64,000 bases of DNA from contig NC_079149.1 of assembly GCF_945859685.1 (NCBI RefSeq), positions 127,994,065 through 128,058,064 on the forward strand. Direction: 5' to 3'. The position numbers were made by a program, and so were the translations under genes. The DNA comes from Eupeodes corollae. Lineage: Eukaryota > Arthropoda > Insecta > Diptera > Syrphidae. Shown piece after piece: positions 29,888 to 41,199 of the stretch. The notes under the pieces were generated by a model. The model made no database searches. It was given only the letters and a program-made list of their open reading frames with translations, and had not been told where the DNA came from. Each line of letters starts with the position of its first letter. Within the stretch, counting starts at the first letter, position 1.

Positions 29888-30702
29888 TTTTCAAGATAAA
29901 ACCTTTAAATATGAAAATCAATAGAAATTCGGTTACATAAAGTTTATTCCTAATATTTACTTGATAATTTTTCCAAATTATCACGTTTGAGATTAAAAAC
30001 TTGAACTTTTCAAATTTCTACTAAAAAATCCAACTAATTAAAATCTAAATAAAAGTGCATCAAAGGGTATATTGCGGCATTGTGATGGAACAATCTTTTG
30101 TGTTGCACAATTCTTAATGCCCCAGACAGTTGACATTTGTGGAAAATATCATCAACAAACAAAATACGAGATAACCAAGTCTGATGTTGTGCTAACTAAC
30201 CAATAATAATAATAATATATATTTTTTGTTTATTATCAAATAATAAACTTAACAATCACGAGGTAAGAAAAAAAGTATTATACTCATTTATTTATTTAGA
30301 AATCTTATAATCGTGCTGTAAATCATTTCGGTTAATAAAAATGCTTAGAGCCTCTGATAATATGTACGAAAGATTTATACATATCTATGTTTATATTATT
30401 GTATCAAAAACGTAAATATACATCAGACACATTATTCTTTAATATGACACGGGTTAGGATTAACAATTAGCATAGTCGAATAAATAAGACATTTATAATA
30501 AAATATTTATTTAGTCAAATGAGTACTTTGTAGTTGTATACTTAGTCATAGAATAATTCTTCTATTTATAATTGTCACGTGAATTAATTTGCTATCCATT
30601 TCATTGTCACGAGAAGCCTTGAGAGTTTTAATGTCAAACTTTAAATAATGATGCACTTTTGGTGACAGAAACATTGTTAGTTATTTTGACTTGATGCAGC
30701 TA
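29888..30702. other. AT-rich spacer before the hexamer array
   Basis: No gene. Contains (AAT)n-like runs around 30205-30225. Nothing else recognised. Confidence 0.5.
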
Positions 30703-31423
30703 TTAAGTTTAAGTTTAAGTTTAAGTTTAAGTTTAAGTTTAAGTTTAAGTTTAAGTTTAAGTTTAAGTTTAAGTTTAAGTTTAAGTTTAAGTTTAAGTTT
30801 AAGTTTAAGTTTAAGTTTAAGTTTAAGTTTAAGTTTAAGTTTAAGTTTAAGTTTAAGTTTAAGTTTAAGTTTAAGTTTAAGTTTAAGTTTAAGTTTAAGT
30901 TTAAGTTTAAGTTTAAGTTTAAGTTTAAGTTTAAGTTTAAGTTTAAGTTTAAGTTTAAGTTTAAGTTTAAGTTTAAGTTTAAGTTTAAGTTTAAGTTTAA
31001 GTTTAAGTTTAAGTTTAAGTTTAAGTTTAAGTTTAAGTTTAAGTTTAAGTTTAAGTTTAAGTTTAAGTTTAAGTTTAAGTTTAAGTTTAAGTTTAAGTTT
31101 AAGTTTAAGTTTAAGTTTAAGTTTAAGTTTAAGTTTAAGTTTAAGTTTAAGTTTAAGTTTAAGTTTAAGTTTAAGTTTAAGTTTAAGTTTAAGTTTAAGT
31201 TTAAGTTTAAGTTTAAGTTTAAGTTTAAGTTTAAGTTTAAGTTTAAGTTTAAGTTTAAGTTTAAGTTTAAGTTTAAGTTTAAGTTTAAGTTTAAGTTTAA
31301 GTTTAAGTTTAAGTTTAAGTTTAAGTTTAAGTTTAAGTTTAAGTTTAAGTTTAAGTTTAAGTTTAAGTTTAAGTTTAAGTTTAAGTTTAGGTTTAAGTTT
31401 AAGTTCAAGTTTAATTTTAAGTT
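30703..31423. repeat. TTTAAG hexanucleotide array, ~120 units
   Basis: About 720 bp of nearly perfect TTTAAG repeats. Variants appear only at the right edge: TTTAGG near 31387, TTCAAG near 31404 and TTTTAAG near 31416. Long artificial open frames run through it on both strands (Leu-Asn or Ser-Leu dipeptides), a direct consequence of the 6-bp unit. The unit differs from the insect telomeric TTAGG, and it is bordered by ordinary sequence on both sides. Confidence 0.97.
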
Positions 31424-34400
31424 AAAAAGTGAGTTATCTCTCTTTAACAGTTTCAATTAAAAAACCATACGAACTCCAATTCTTATATTATTTTACTTCT
31501 AGCCATGACAAAAAACGTTACATACACTTTAAGCTAATTATGAATTTCTTAATTAGGAAACTCATCTTGTCTTCACTTTATGTTAAAATTATAGTCAAAC
31601 AGAAATACTTAACCATACCTGTAAAACTGGAATATTATAAGATTCTTACCTTGACTATAAATTTGTATATGTAGAGTTTAAAGACTTAAATTAATTTGAC
31701 TAATCAATAGATATAATGTAGCAATTTTAAAATTAAATAAAGAATAAACTTGATTTTATATTACATTAATTTACTCGTAAATCAAAAAGTTGGAGCTTTT
31801 AAAATTTTGACAAGCAAATGAAGCTTTGAGTCAAACATTTTTCTCTTTTTGTCCATTCATGTCAAGTGGTGAAAAAATTTCGAAAGTATACTTTAAATTA
31901 TTGTCTCTTGAAAAATTTGCGAACTTTCAAATGTCAACATTTTGTCAGAATTTGTATTTAATTTGGTAACCAATAATGTAGTTAAATAAAGTAGACTGAA
32001 AGGATTTGACATCTCCTAACACACATGGTTTAAAGATAACCATTAACATAATTAGAGCACACAAATGACAACTGTCAATTTTGACATTTATGAATATGAA
32101 TATTATGTGAATGCTCCTGATTTTGATTTAAAAGCTAGAAGCAAACAAATTTTCTTTTCAGAATCATTTTGTCATTTCCACCAAAGTGAACATTTTCAAA
32201 AGAGTTTAAAATGCTTCCGGGTTGACAAATTAAAACGATATCAATCTTCACCTGTCATCTGTCAAATAGTTTTTTTTTTTAAGGTTTGCCAACACTTTAT
32301 TATAAATAAGAATCTTACGAATGACTACTAATGACACAGTTGTAATCGAAAAATAATGCAATCATATACAAAAATAATTTAGAAACTGTAGGAGAAACTC
32401 AAAATATTGGTTTTAAAATCAAAGAGTTAATTCAAGGGTATTTCATTAATGAGCTTTTATATAATTTTTTAGCGTAGAGTCTATAGATTCTTCTTTCTAC
32501 CACGTCATTGGTTTCTTCACAATTTTTTAAATATATTTTTGTCTCAATAATGGTTAAGCCACAACTTGACCTGATTAGGAACAAAATGTCAAAACAAAAC
32601 TCTAAAAGAAAAAAGTTTCTGTTAATTTACCAAAAAATAAACAAATAAATTTCAATGTGCAAATTAAGATCAATTAACATTCAAAAAACACCAATAAAAC
32701 TTAATTCATTAACATAAATTTTACATTAATAAAATACGTTATAAAATTAAACACTCTACATATATCTAATGATTTAAACAAAACTTTTTATCTTTTTTAT
32801 CCTTTTTTCATTTTTGTTTAAATGTAATAAAATGATAAAAAAAATCCAAATTCTATAGAATATTTTTGTTATTGTTGATTTTTGGTTATCATTTTTAATC
32901 AAAATAAAAATTATCTCACAATCATTCAATCACAATCAAACAAGTTTTGTTGAACATTGCAAATAATGATGTGTAAATAAATTCAATGATAATAAAAAAA
33001 AAAACAAAAATATTTATGGTAACATCATAATCCAATCACGAAGATGATAAGTGACAGATGACACATACCCAAATAAAATATATGTATTCAAAAATTAAAT
33101 AACCAGTTTATTTATTTGACTTCTTAGAAAACAACAAGTTCAAGGTCATTGTGTTAACAGTGTTAATATCAAGTGTGACACACCCCTTATATTTTTTAAG
33201 TTGTATGTACATTGACATCATGACAGATTAAAGCGCCATCGCCAACAGCTCTGGAATTTTCTTGCAACTTAACTTACTCGTTTGACAATAACCCAAAATC
33301 GCTCTCAATGAATTCAAATTGTCATTTAAGGGGAATTTTTGTTTGTTTTTGGTCAAATTAATTGAACGGAATAGTGGAAAAGTAACTTCAAATTGAAATC
33401 CCATTAAACAAGATGCAGAAAAACTTGTCTCGTCCAAAATACAAAATAAATGTGAATTCATTTTTGACATTTGAGTGGAATTTTACACTTTTTCAAAATG
33501 ACTGACTATTGATGATACGTATCTTTAACTGTCAATAGCAGAAGTGAGAGAGACAACACAAAACTTAACGACATTGAACGGTCAGAAAATAGATAATTAA
33601 ATTCTACCTCTCGTAAAAATAAAACAAATATAGCTGAACTAGACAAATTTTATCAGTTGACCTACTTCGTCTATAATAGTGACGCAGGTTATTCTAGAAA
33701 AAAAGATAGAAGAAAAGCTTACATGACAGACGTAAGTTTTAGACTTCTATAAGCTATATTATAGGTAGGGTAGGGTGTTTTGAATTAAAATATAGGTGGT
33801 AGTTCAGATGTTGACGTGACTAAAATTGTTTTGTTTTTGTTATTTTGTTTGTAATGAAAATGATTATATTAATCATTGATAAGTTTTGTTTATGGTATTA
33901 ATTGACATGTTATTGATTGGTAAATGCAACATTGTTTATAATCTAAATAAAATTATTTTTGTAAAATAACCCAAAGTTAGATATTTTCATTTCCTTTATA
34001 GTCTAATATTTGTATTTATAGATCTTAAGTGTTTTTGTATTTAACTTGGCATTGTAATAGAGGGCAGATAATCAGACCTGGTTATAAGACATTTTTAGGA
34101 ACAACATGTTCAGAAGAAAGTAAATTGTTTTGAACTATTAACATTGAAAAATTCATTTTAAGATCGTGTTTAAAGTTAACTTCTTGCATATCAAGTTCAA
34201 GATTAAGAACTTAAAACAATATAAACTCGCCTTTGTCAAAACCTGAGCATTTTCTAAGTTAAAAATGTTCTTAATATTTACTGGCCCTGTCAAAATTATA
34301 ATCTTTTGGTACGTAGAAAAATTCTTCTCGTATTTTATCAAAAACAGCACAGTGCATCTGAACACGGCTAAATAGTGACAGCTCATCATAAAACAAAAAA

Positions 34401-35739
34401 CAAATCAAACAAACTTTATCCTGTGAAATGGATTTTTTAAATCGAAATGTCAGAAAACTCAGAACATTATTAAAGTTATAATTAAAACAAATTTATTTGT
34501 ATGTATATAAATGCATACAGAATTTTCAGAATAAAATGAAGATCTAAAAAAGTAAAAATGTCAGAAATTCAGAAGTGATATGTAGTCATGTAGTCCGTTA
34601 CCAAAATTTTTGACTTAGTAAGTTATTATAATGGTGCTCACTATTTTCTTAATCATTTGAAATGACCTTGACTTAATTATTATAGAAACAAATTTAGACA
34701 CAAAAAGTAACAGATTTAATGACTTAAGACATTTTAAGTTAATTGAAGAGAGAAGAAATGGAAAATACTGATACCAAAATGTATCCTTTTTGACCTTTTG
34801 ACTTGAAAATAAAAATTTTAACTACATGTGCATTTTTTATAGTTATTGTCTATGATTTGACAGTTAACAATGTCAAACTGTGTTGACATTTCTGTTCGAT
34901 AATGTTTGGCAATTGAAAATAAGCGTTTTTTTGTATTCAATGTAGAGCCTAAACTGTCAAACAAAGAATTGCGTTTCTGTTTTACCTCTGAGCTTTCACA
35001 GAGCGCGCTTTATGAGCTCAGAATAAAATAACTTTGCAGTCCGAGTTAAATGCTGAATAAAAACATCATAAACTTCAGCCTCATTATCTTCAAAAAATAA
35101 ATAGAATTCCTTTTTGATTATAATTAGTTTTTCTATTTTAATTTCAGTTTGGAATCTTATTTCTGGCGTCTGTGGAATAAAATGACAAGCAAATTTACAA
35201 ATGTCAAATATTGATAGCTAGGTGTTCAATTGCGCTTCAGAAATAATTCTCAGTGCTCAGAACAAACACAAGAATATGATCGGACTCTGCTTATAAGCTG
35301 GCGAAATAAGGAAAGTGTTGCTTTAAGGTGAATGACAAGTGTCAAACATCAATGACATTTGGTAAAAGTAAGATGGCACAACAGCTTGTCGTACAGCGTT
35401 CTTCGCCATCAATTTATTATTTAATCAATATGGTGACAACTTTATTTCAAGAAGTGGCCCTGTTAACTGGCTACCTCGTGCGACCTAAAGCCCTTCAATT
35501 GCTTTTATGTAAAACTAGTTATTGAAAGCCAATATTCTTGCCACCATTGATGCCATACGGTAAATGAGAAAAAGTAGAGCAAATTTGGACTGATCAAATA
35601 GACTAAAAAACTGACTATAATCATATTTAAAAAATAAGTGCCATTCCAACAATATTTCTGTCTTGTATTTTATTTTAAGATTCTCAAAATCTTTAAAAAA
35701 AAACACAAGATAGCAAATTTGATTCTTATTCTGCTTTAT
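31424..35739. other. AT-rich DNA dense in TGTCA/TGACA
   Basis: No gene or transposon recognised. TGTCA and TGACA pentamers are frequent, often as TGTCAAA or TTTGACA, with clusters at 31855-31960, 32060-32090, 33050-33235 and 34860-34965. Open frames are under 90 codons and lack domains. Confidence 0.45.
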
Positions 35740-35990
35740 CATGTATTGTAAGACAATGCAGAATGAATTTAAAATAATAGCGGTCTCAAAATGCCTTCCT
35801 GTGGATCTTCATTTGCAATTGCTAATTAAAAAATAGTAAAATTGTCAATTGTTTTGATTCATCACTTCTTGTTAGGCAATGAATTCAAAAGTCGAAGAAT
35901 GATAAGTTAAATAGAAGAAACGATTAACAAAAAAGAAAAGCGGTCTTAAAATGTAGCCCTGTGGACCTTCATTTTGAAGTTATTGTTTTA
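35740..35990 (-). pseudogene. Two short LINE RT motif scraps
   Basis: The minus strand reads NEDPQEGILRPLLF at about 35815-35775 and EGPQGYILRPLFFF at about 35975-35935. Both resemble the RT block GVPQGSILGPLLF that precedes the catalytic box. The underlying DNA is also similar (AGCGGTCT.AAAATG...CTGTGGA.CTTCATTT), so they may be a small duplication of one RT fragment. Short and diverged, hence uncertain. Confidence 0.4.
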
Positions 35991-36229
35991 TGTGAATATG
36001 TTTCTCTTTAATTCGTGTATTATATTTGATGGCATGGTTCGTTTAAAAAACATCCTTTTGAAGTAAGGAGTTCCATACCTCTTATTTTGAAATATTATCT
36101 ATCGAGGATTTAAGAAAAGGCTTACTGTAGTGTGTAGATTCAGTTTTTCATATAGTTTGTATTGTATTTTTTATTGTTTTTTTTGTATTTGTATTTTAGT
36201 TATTTCAAAAATCGCTTACAAGGGTTATA

Positions 36230-36490
36230 AAGTAATGCCAGCCCTTACATCAATTTCAGAACTGTGCTAACATATTCAATGGTTTCGTCGTCAAGTTTCA
36301 ACTTATAAGAAGCTGCACATCATCAGCATAAAGATGAATTAGACAATGTTTAGCAACTTGTGGTAACTCGTTTATGAAAAGTGAGAAGAGGATTGGTCCA
36401 AGGATAGATCCCTGTGGCACTCCACTCAAAACATTGAGAAATGTGAACGAGTATCTATTGGCCACCACGCATTGTTGCCATCCTCATCTT
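36230..36490 (-). pseudogene. LINE reverse transcriptase fragment with YADD box
   Basis: On the minus strand about 60 codons are open: SGVPQGSILGPILFSLFINE (36427-36370), then LYADDVQLLIS, the catalytic box (about 36330-36300). Upstream, ANRYSFTFLNVL (about 36465) fits the strand before the motif. The TGA following LLIS ends the frame; DDETIEYVSTVLKL continues in a shifted frame. This gives the RT core of a jockey/I-type LINE; all else is missing. It shares strand and motif with the scraps at 35740-35990. Confidence 0.75.
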
Positions 36491-38196
36491 TCACAACAAA
36501 ATTACTACAGGCACCTATCTTGGTTGTTGTCCCTTAATTTCTGCTTAAATTGTGTCAAAAACAAAAGAAAAAGGATACAATTTCTTTTTGTATTGACCTA
36601 CCCTAAAAACATGTTATGCCATTATCTCAACCCAACCAGCCTAAAGAGTTTTTATATTCTAGAATTTAATTTAAAAAACAGTGAAACAAAAGCCAAAATT
36701 GTTTTTAATTTTTATCTTTATAATATTCTTAAAGAAAATATACATATTATATGAAAATGAAGATAATTTTATTCTTATTTATTACCTTGTGGATATTTGT
36801 TTCCTCATATAATATTTTGTTTTATTCTTTTTTTTTTAAATCTGTGATAAAAATAAATATTTTAAATGGTACTGTTGATTTTGTTTTTTTTTTTTTATTT
36901 CACTTAAAAAGTTATAAAAGCTTCAAGAGGATGGGTTATGAGAGTTCAATAAGTCTACAAGGTTATTGCGAGGCTTGTTCAGTTGTGTTTCAGTTCAGTT
37001 CAGTTCTCTCACCGAACCGAATATTGTGTTTTTATTTGTTAGTTTAGTCTAGAAATTAAGATAAGATAGAATTTTTCGTTTAACAAAGGCTAAATAAATT
37101 TATATTTTGTTAAACAATTGTGTTTCATTTAAGGGAATATAAACAAACAAATTATTGGGTACGTGCTTCTTGGAAAGTATGTTCTGTTCGTTTTGTTAAT
37201 TCTCGTATGTCCTCCATTATGTTTTTATAGTTTGACGTTTCAAAGGGAACATAATGTCAATGTAAAGTACACAATAAATTATAAATATGCTGAGTTCTGT
37301 TCTGAGTACTTGAAGTCAATTGGCTTAATTGGTTATTAAAAAAAGAACACACAAAATTAAAATACTCCTAGAATAATTCTTTTGGCATTATAAAGTCCAA
37401 ACTTTGAGTATTAAGTACAACAGTTCTATAGAGCTTCTCTGGTAGGTTGATTGTTGATTTTTTATTTTTAGTCTCAATTATAATAATTGAAGAAAGCATT
37501 TATGTTAAATGGATTGTTTATCATCATGGGTTGAGTATAATAAAGATTGACCGATAGTACGATTGTACTATATTGAAGGAAACAGTTCTATTTTTAGATC
37601 AAACAGATTTTTGTTGAAGTTTAAAATTAACGTTTGTATATGTAAACATAAAAGCAAGGGCAGACATTTAGAGAGATGATAACTGATGATATCATTCAAT
37701 CAGTATCAATTTGGTTAAGTCATATGAGGTATATGTTTGTATTTATGTAGCTCATGAGTATATTGATAAAGAGTTTGATTGATTGTTTGTTATTGTTAGA
37801 ATACGATGGACTAGTGATGTATAAGAATAGAATATTGGTGATTGATTGTTATTTATATTACTTTAGTGATTATATTTTGTAACCTTTGATCTAAAATTTA
37901 AAAAGTTTTTAATCAATTTTTATTTAAACCAGCTTTGATCTTTATAAATCGATGCCTATACGCATATCTTGAACTCTTTAACATAAGTACTCTATTGCTT
38001 ACCTTGAGTGAAATAAATATATTACTTATAGTTAATAGGGAACTTGAAAGTAAAAGCAACGAATTCTGCCAAGAATAGAGTAAAGTTTATTAAAATTTCA
38101 TTCATTGAAAAAAGTAAGTATACGCCAGGTGGACCATTTTAGAGAATATTTTACGAATAGCTTCTGGTTCAATTTATATATATGTATATGTTGTCC
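36491..38196. other. AT-rich spacer
   Basis: No gene recognised. Open frames at 36374-37047 are AT-driven and hydrophobic, without a domain. A short TTCAG run lies at 36980-37005. The right edge, 38175-38196, is TATA-rich and may be the simple tail of the minus-strand LINE. Confidence 0.45.
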
Positions 38197-39830
38197 GGCT
38201 GCAAGTACAGCAGCGCTTTAACTCCTCCTGGGGGTAGGGCAGCAACAAGATCCTTCCACCTATCCCGATTCACAGCAACTAACCTCAGCTGTGGCCACGA
38301 TTGAATACCTTGAGCCCGAGCCTCCTTCAAAACTGATGACCTCCAAGTTGTCTTTGGTCCTCCAAAGCGTCTATTACCCTAGGGATTTAACTGGACGGAT
38401 TTTTGTGCTATATTGTCGTCAGGTTTCCACAGTGCATGACCTATCCAACGCCATTTCCGTTGCATGATGTCTACGTCCAATTTTTTTATCCGGTCCTATT
38501 CCACAGCTCAACGTTAGATATCGTTTGCGGCCACCGAATCTTCAAAATAGAGCACAGACAGTTAACGAAAGCTTGTAGTCTGTTAGAGATGTTGGCAGAG
38601 CATTTCTATGTAACAGCGACAATTTTCTCAGGGATTCCTCGCGCAATAAGCGATCTCCAGATGCATTCACGATTGACCCGCTCAAACGCCTTCTCAAAAT
38701 CTACAAACATTAGGTAGCGGTGATTGGTATTCAGATGATTTTTCGAGTATGATTCACAAGGTGTTGATGTGGTCGACGCAAGATCGGCCACTGCCAAACC
38801 CAGCTTGGTGCCTATTGAGGGTAGACTCGATCCTGGACCTATTGCTCTCGAGAATAATAGTTGCCATTCACTTCGGAAAAACGGACAGAACTGTGATACA
38901 GCGCCAGTTATTACAATTTTATAGGTTTCCTTTCATTGGTAGCTTTACAATAACTCCTTCTTTCCAGTCCCTTGTGTAAGTTTCACTCTCCCAGTCAGCC
39001 TGCACAAGTTTAAGCAAAATACGGGAAGCTGCCTTAAGGTCAGCTTTTAGGAATTCTGCGGGAATACCACCAAGTCCAGATGCTTTGTTTTTCTTTAGAA
39101 GATGTTACATTACTTATCTCTGCACTTGTTGGGGGTTGTGTCAATACCCCCAGAAGATCAGAGCATGTTGTTCAATTGTGGATTCAATTCTGCATTGTGG
39201 TCATCATTTAACAGCGCACAAAAGTGCTCCTTCCATCTTTGTAGCTGATCTTCTATCATCACTAAAAGATTGTCGTTCAAATCTAACACGGAATGGTTAG
39301 TGTTAGTGCTACTACGCTGTCCGAAAATGTCCTTAGTGATTTTATACAGCTCCCTTGCGTCCCCTCTTCTTGCAGCATGTTCCACATTTTCCGCAAGTTT
39401 GTCCAACCTTGCCCTCTTGTCACGTCTCACACACCGCGCACTGTCTTATGAGATGCTCTATACTCGTTTCGTAGAATCAATAATTTCCGCTAAACATCAC
39501 CTTCTGAATTGATTCTAATTTTAAGTGTTCTTCGATATGTGATTTTGTCCTAGATGTCTTGGGATAACCAGAAATCTCTAGCTCTTGTCTGTCTGTTTAA
39601 GCGCTCTTAATTTGACCTCAGAAAGCATTTACCGGTAAGACAACATTTTGGATGTTTGATGCTTTGTCACCGAGTGTGGTGACGAAATTACGACGTACAT
39701 TGCATCGTAAGCGAAGCAAACTCAGTAGCAAGTGATGGTCACTACCTGCATCAGACTTTCTTTTGTTATTAACATCGCACAGTGACTTCCTGCTGCATAA
39801 TGAAGTGATAAGCTTTTCCATCTGTCCTAT
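38197..39830 (-). mobile_element. APE-type LINE remnant (second RTE-like family)
   Basis: Minus-strand element starting at the last part of the endonuclease (39821) and running to the C-terminus of the RT ORF (about 38215), with a TATACATATATATAA tail at 38175-38196. The 5' part of the endonuclease is missing. It abuts the plus-strand LINE at 39832 with no spacer. It differs from the element at 181-1770 in its C-terminal block. Confidence 0.78.
38215..39821 (-). pseudogene. Endonuclease end, RT and C-terminal region, frameshifted
   Basis: DAGSDHHLLLSLLRLR (about 39755-39705) is the APE endonuclease end with its catalytic SDH. RRDKRARLDKLAENVEHAAR (39427-39368) is the linker. DWKEGVIVKLP (about 38975) and NNWRCITVLSVF (about 38920) are RT fingers. 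RHQAGFGSGRSCVDHINT (about 38812-38760) and MFVDFEKAFERVNRECIWRS (38710-38651) form the palm. After the palm start the YADD region is absent: 38600-38480 is poorly readable. The C-terminus KWRWIGHALWKPDD (about 38460-38420) and WPQLRLVAVNRDRWKDLVAAL (partial, about 38300-38240) follow. Many shifts. Catalysis is lost. Confidence 0.75.
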
Positions 39831-39831
39831 T

Positions 39832-40880
39832 CTACAGGTCTCATCCCGAGTGGATAGAAAACTCCATTTGTCCAGCCTGTCCCTAAAAAAGGCAAATCCT
39901 TCTACCCCTCAAACTATCGTCCAATTGCACGTATGTCCGTTTTTTCCAAGGTTATGGAAACGCTGTTTAATTTAATTTAATAATTTATTTTAGCTTAAGA
40001 AATATCTTGAAGAACGGAAGTTTCTTAATGACCAACAGTATGGCTTTCGTAGCAAAAGGTCCACTGGTGATCTCATATTTCATCTCACCAAGCCCTCTTA
40101 TCATCCCCCAGGGTTCCGTTTTGTCTCCGACTCTTTTTCTTATATTCATAAACGATCTTTTGTCAGTCATTTCTAATCCATTAAACTGTTTCGCTGACGA
40201 GGGAACCCTCAGCTTTTCATATTCGTTTCTAGATTCACATCCTTGTCCTTCGGATGTGGAACTTCAAGCGTATGATAAGCTCATTAATTCCGATCTCGAC
40301 AGCATTGTCAAATGGGGAATCAAAAACCGTGTAGAATTTAATGCTTCGAAAACTCAATGCTGTCTTCTGTCGTTGAAGCGTAACGCACCCCCGATGTCAC
40401 TATCTATGAGTGACACTTGCATCCAGGAAACCAATCAACTATCAGTACTTGGTATGTGTATTACAGGTCACCTCTTATGAAACGATCACATATTCGATAT
40501 CGCAAAAAATGCTGCCAGGTGCTTAGAATTTCCCCGACGATGCAAGAAATTTGTTACCCCCTCTGATCTGGCTATAATCTACAAAGCTTTCATCCGTCCA
40601 AAGCTTGAATATAATTCGCATATCTGGGCCTCAAACAAGTTTAAATGATAGACGACAGAACTATAATCGAAACATTTACATCGCTAGAACACCGCCGCAT
40701 TGTTTCATACCTTTCGTTGTTCTATCGATATTTTTACAAACAATGTTCTGTCGAATTAGCCAGCAGCATTCCACCCCTTAAACTGTTCAGCCGTTGAACT
40801 CGCACTTCTAGGAATACCCATCAGTTTACCCTTGAGCTCAATTTCGGGCGTACTGTCAAGTATAGAGATTTTTTCTATAC
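39832..40880 (+). mobile_element. Jockey-like LINE fragment, second copy of the family at 28200
   Basis: Plus strand, same order and near-identical blocks as 28270-29649. Truncated 5' (starts at RT entry) and 3' (fades after the C-terminal FEPNFGRT-like region at about 40850). An internal deletion near 40095 removes the palm start. Confidence 0.78.
39880..40860 (+). pseudogene. Jockey-like RT, catalytic box mutated
   Basis: VPKKGKSFYPSNYRPIARMS (about 39880-39938) is RT entry. LKKYLEERKFLNDQQYGF and RSKRSTGDLIFHLT (39990-40090) are fingers. The sequence then skips the SKAFDKVWH block and resumes at PQGSVLSPTLFLIFINDLLS (40108-40167). The expected FADD box reads CFADEGTLSFSY (40188-40223), so the second aspartate is replaced and one residue pattern is shifted. 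NRVEFNASKTQCC (40327) and RPKLEYNSHIWAS (about 40595) follow. Between 40007 and 40480 the frame is open for 157 codons; later parts are shifted. It cannot polymerise. Confidence 0.8.
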
Positions 40881-41199
40881 TAAGGGCACAAGCTAATTTG
40901 AGTTGACGTTTATTTATGTCTTTTATATTTTTGTTGTATGGAAGCACTGAATTTCGTAGTATGTCGAATGTCTTAGTTCGCTAATGGAATATCTCAATTC
41001 TTACGTTCGATTCGCCAACCATAATAGGGGTATTAGAAGAGAGACTTGTTACAATAACTTAAATTACTTTAAGACAATACAAACAAGTTTTAGCGTAAGT
41101 CCTTCAGCTTTTTTTTCAGACAGGAGAAATCTTACAACTTGGAAAGATTTTTTAAAAATTGTGTCTTTTTTTTAAGAGGTGCATAACATTGAAACGCAA
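40881..41199. other. Spacer before tandem repeat
   Basis: No feature recognised; AT-rich with one 63-codon frame lacking a domain. Confidence 0.5.

Noticed and set aside
30703..31423. Telomere or telomere-scar interpretation of the hexamer array
   Set aside because: The unit is TTTAAG, not TTAGG. Only one TTTAGG variant exists, and ordinary sequence continues on both sides.
30677..31456. Long open frames of alternating Leu-Asn and Ser-Leu
   Set aside because: They are the automatic product of a 6-bp repeat without stops, present on both strands, with no flanking coding signal.
36374..36754. 126-codon plus-strand frame
   Set aside because: Its start is antisense to the RT box; the remainder is AT-driven and hydrophobic, with no domain.
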